Shown piece by piece: positions 5,250-5,562 of a stretch of DNA of 5,562 bases; positions within the stretch are counted from its first letter, which is position 1; each line of letters starts with the position of its first letter. The translations under genes and the position numbers were made by a program. The stretch spans positions 1-5,562 of the forward strand of contig JAQVYP010000121.1 in the NCBI GenBank assembly GCA_029004655.1, given 5' to 3'. This DNA is from Oscillospiraceae bacterium (GTDB taxonomy: Bacteria > Bacillota > Clostridia > Oscillospirales > Acutalibacteraceae). The notes under the pieces were generated by a model that saw nothing but the letters and a program-made list of their open reading frames with translations, made no database searches and was not told where the DNA came from.

Positions 5250-5303
5250 CCGCAGATTGCAATAGCAAGTTGCAATAGTTTTGAAAACAGCAATGACTTA
5301 TAG

Positions 5304-5362
5304 TAAAACGATGTGGGATTACGGAGAGAGGGCGAAGCCCGAACGGAGAAATCCCACATCGT
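5304..5362 (-). terminator. Hairpin terminator after the transposase gene
   Basis: ACGATGTGGGATT (5308-5320) pairs perfectly with AATCCCACATCGT (5350-5362). Within it, GGGC-gaa-GCCC (5330-5340) forms a tight inner hairpin and ACGGAGA occurs twice (5321-5327, 5343-5349). On the minus strand TTT (5307-5305) follows the stem, forming TTTT with its last base. It lies 10 bp after the transposase stop and could end its transcript, and may also block transcription entering or leaving the IS. Confidence 0.6.
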
Positions 5363-5372
5363 CGATCTCCTG

Positions 5373-5562
5373 TTAGGCGGCGTAGATTTGGTCAAGTTCT
5401 TTTTCAAACATTTCTTCTGGAGTATGGTAACCCAGAATTTTTCGTGGCAAAGCATTAATCCGGTCGGCAAAAAACAAGATATCGTCTATGCTGTAATCGG
5501 AAATGTTTTTTCCTTTCGGAATGAAGCGGCGGAGCATCCGGTTATGACATTCGTTTGTGCCC
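5373..5562 (-). CDS. IS30-family transposase, C-terminal 62 residues (partial)
   Basis: The gene runs off the right edge; the visible part ends at TAA 5375-5373. The DDE transposase core ends in GTNECHNRMLRRFIPKG, where the glutamate of GTNE is the expected third catalytic residue (the E of DDE). The family-typical ending, LPRKILGYHTPEEMF followed by EKELDQIY, is present. The visible frame is intact, so the gene could be functional, but two of the three catalytic residues lie outside the window. The enzyme would cut and join the IS ends during transposition. Its orientation points towards the truncated gene and the HD gene. Confidence 0.9.
   Translation of the reverse strand, partial: GTNECHNRMLRRFIPKGKNISDYSIDDILFFADRINALPRKILGYHTPEEMFEKELDQIYAA

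Larger units (their letters stand above)
5251..5562 (-). mobile_element. IS30-family insertion sequence, downstream end (partial)
   Basis: This comprises the transposase 3' end (5373-5562), a hairpin terminator (5304-5362) and a terminal region up to roughly 5251. The terminal region contains two direct copies of TTGCAATAG (5257-5265 and 5270-5278) spaced 13 bp start to start, likely within the terminal inverted repeat. The other end lies outside the window, so inverted-repeat and target-duplication tests cannot be done here. The left boundary is inferred from the change in character of the interrupted reading frame. These sequences do not match the MITE ends, so this element is not the obvious source of MITE mobility. 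Confidence 0.65.

Noticed and set aside
5204..5470. 88-residue minus-strand frame across the IS30 end
   Set aside because: It is out of frame with the clear transposase ending and with the truncated gene; it spans a terminator hairpin and has no family features.

Overview
The window looks like chromosomal DNA from a low-GC, Gram-positive-type bacterium (Bacillota), most likely an anaerobic spore-former of the Clostridia or Negativicutes. This is inferred from the AT-rich intergenic DNA, strong AGGAGG-like ribosome binding sites, many U-tailed hairpin terminators, a clostridial-style acyl-CoA ligase and flavodoxin pair, and two tiny hydrophilic proteins. No rRNA, tRNA, CRISPR array or phage gene is visible.

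Left part (1-1099). A gene enters from the left and ends at 65, followed by a strong terminator (82-128). A minus-strand gene (232-732) encodes an unusual 166-residue protein. It is built from heptads of the type G-[I/L]-x-D-I-x-E, grouped three at a time and separated by 11-12 residue units, giving about four superrepeats of 32-33 residues. The divergent intergenic region (733-1099) holds a large inverted repeat, a good sigma-A promoter with an extended -10, and a terminator-like leader hairpin.

Centre (1100-3352). A complete class I adenylate-forming acyl-CoA ligase is followed 69 bp later by a flavodoxin-domain protein and a terminator. The two probably form one transcription unit: one activates a carboxylic acid as its CoA thioester, the other is a putative FMN redox protein.

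Right-centre (3353-4466). Two nearly identical 157-bp palindromic elements (3359-3515 and 4075-4231; 153 of 157 positions match by eye) lie in opposite orientation and look like MITEs. Between them are a heavily structured AT-rich stretch (3546-3668), a 44-residue hydrophilic ORF, and two terminators pointing towards each other. A 47-residue minus-strand gene (4241-4384) lies just beyond the second element, which appears to have inserted between that gene's stop codon and its terminator.

Right part (4522-5562). A minus-strand HD-domain protein overlaps by 4 bp the end of an upstream gene that has lost its 5' part. The lost part was apparently removed or separated by an IS30-family insertion sequence, of which the transposase C-terminus, a terminator hairpin and the probable terminal region are present. 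The boldest candidates for new biology are the heptad superrepeat protein, the inverted MITE pair enclosing a potentially invertible segment, and the possible three-way-junction RNA at 3546-3645.
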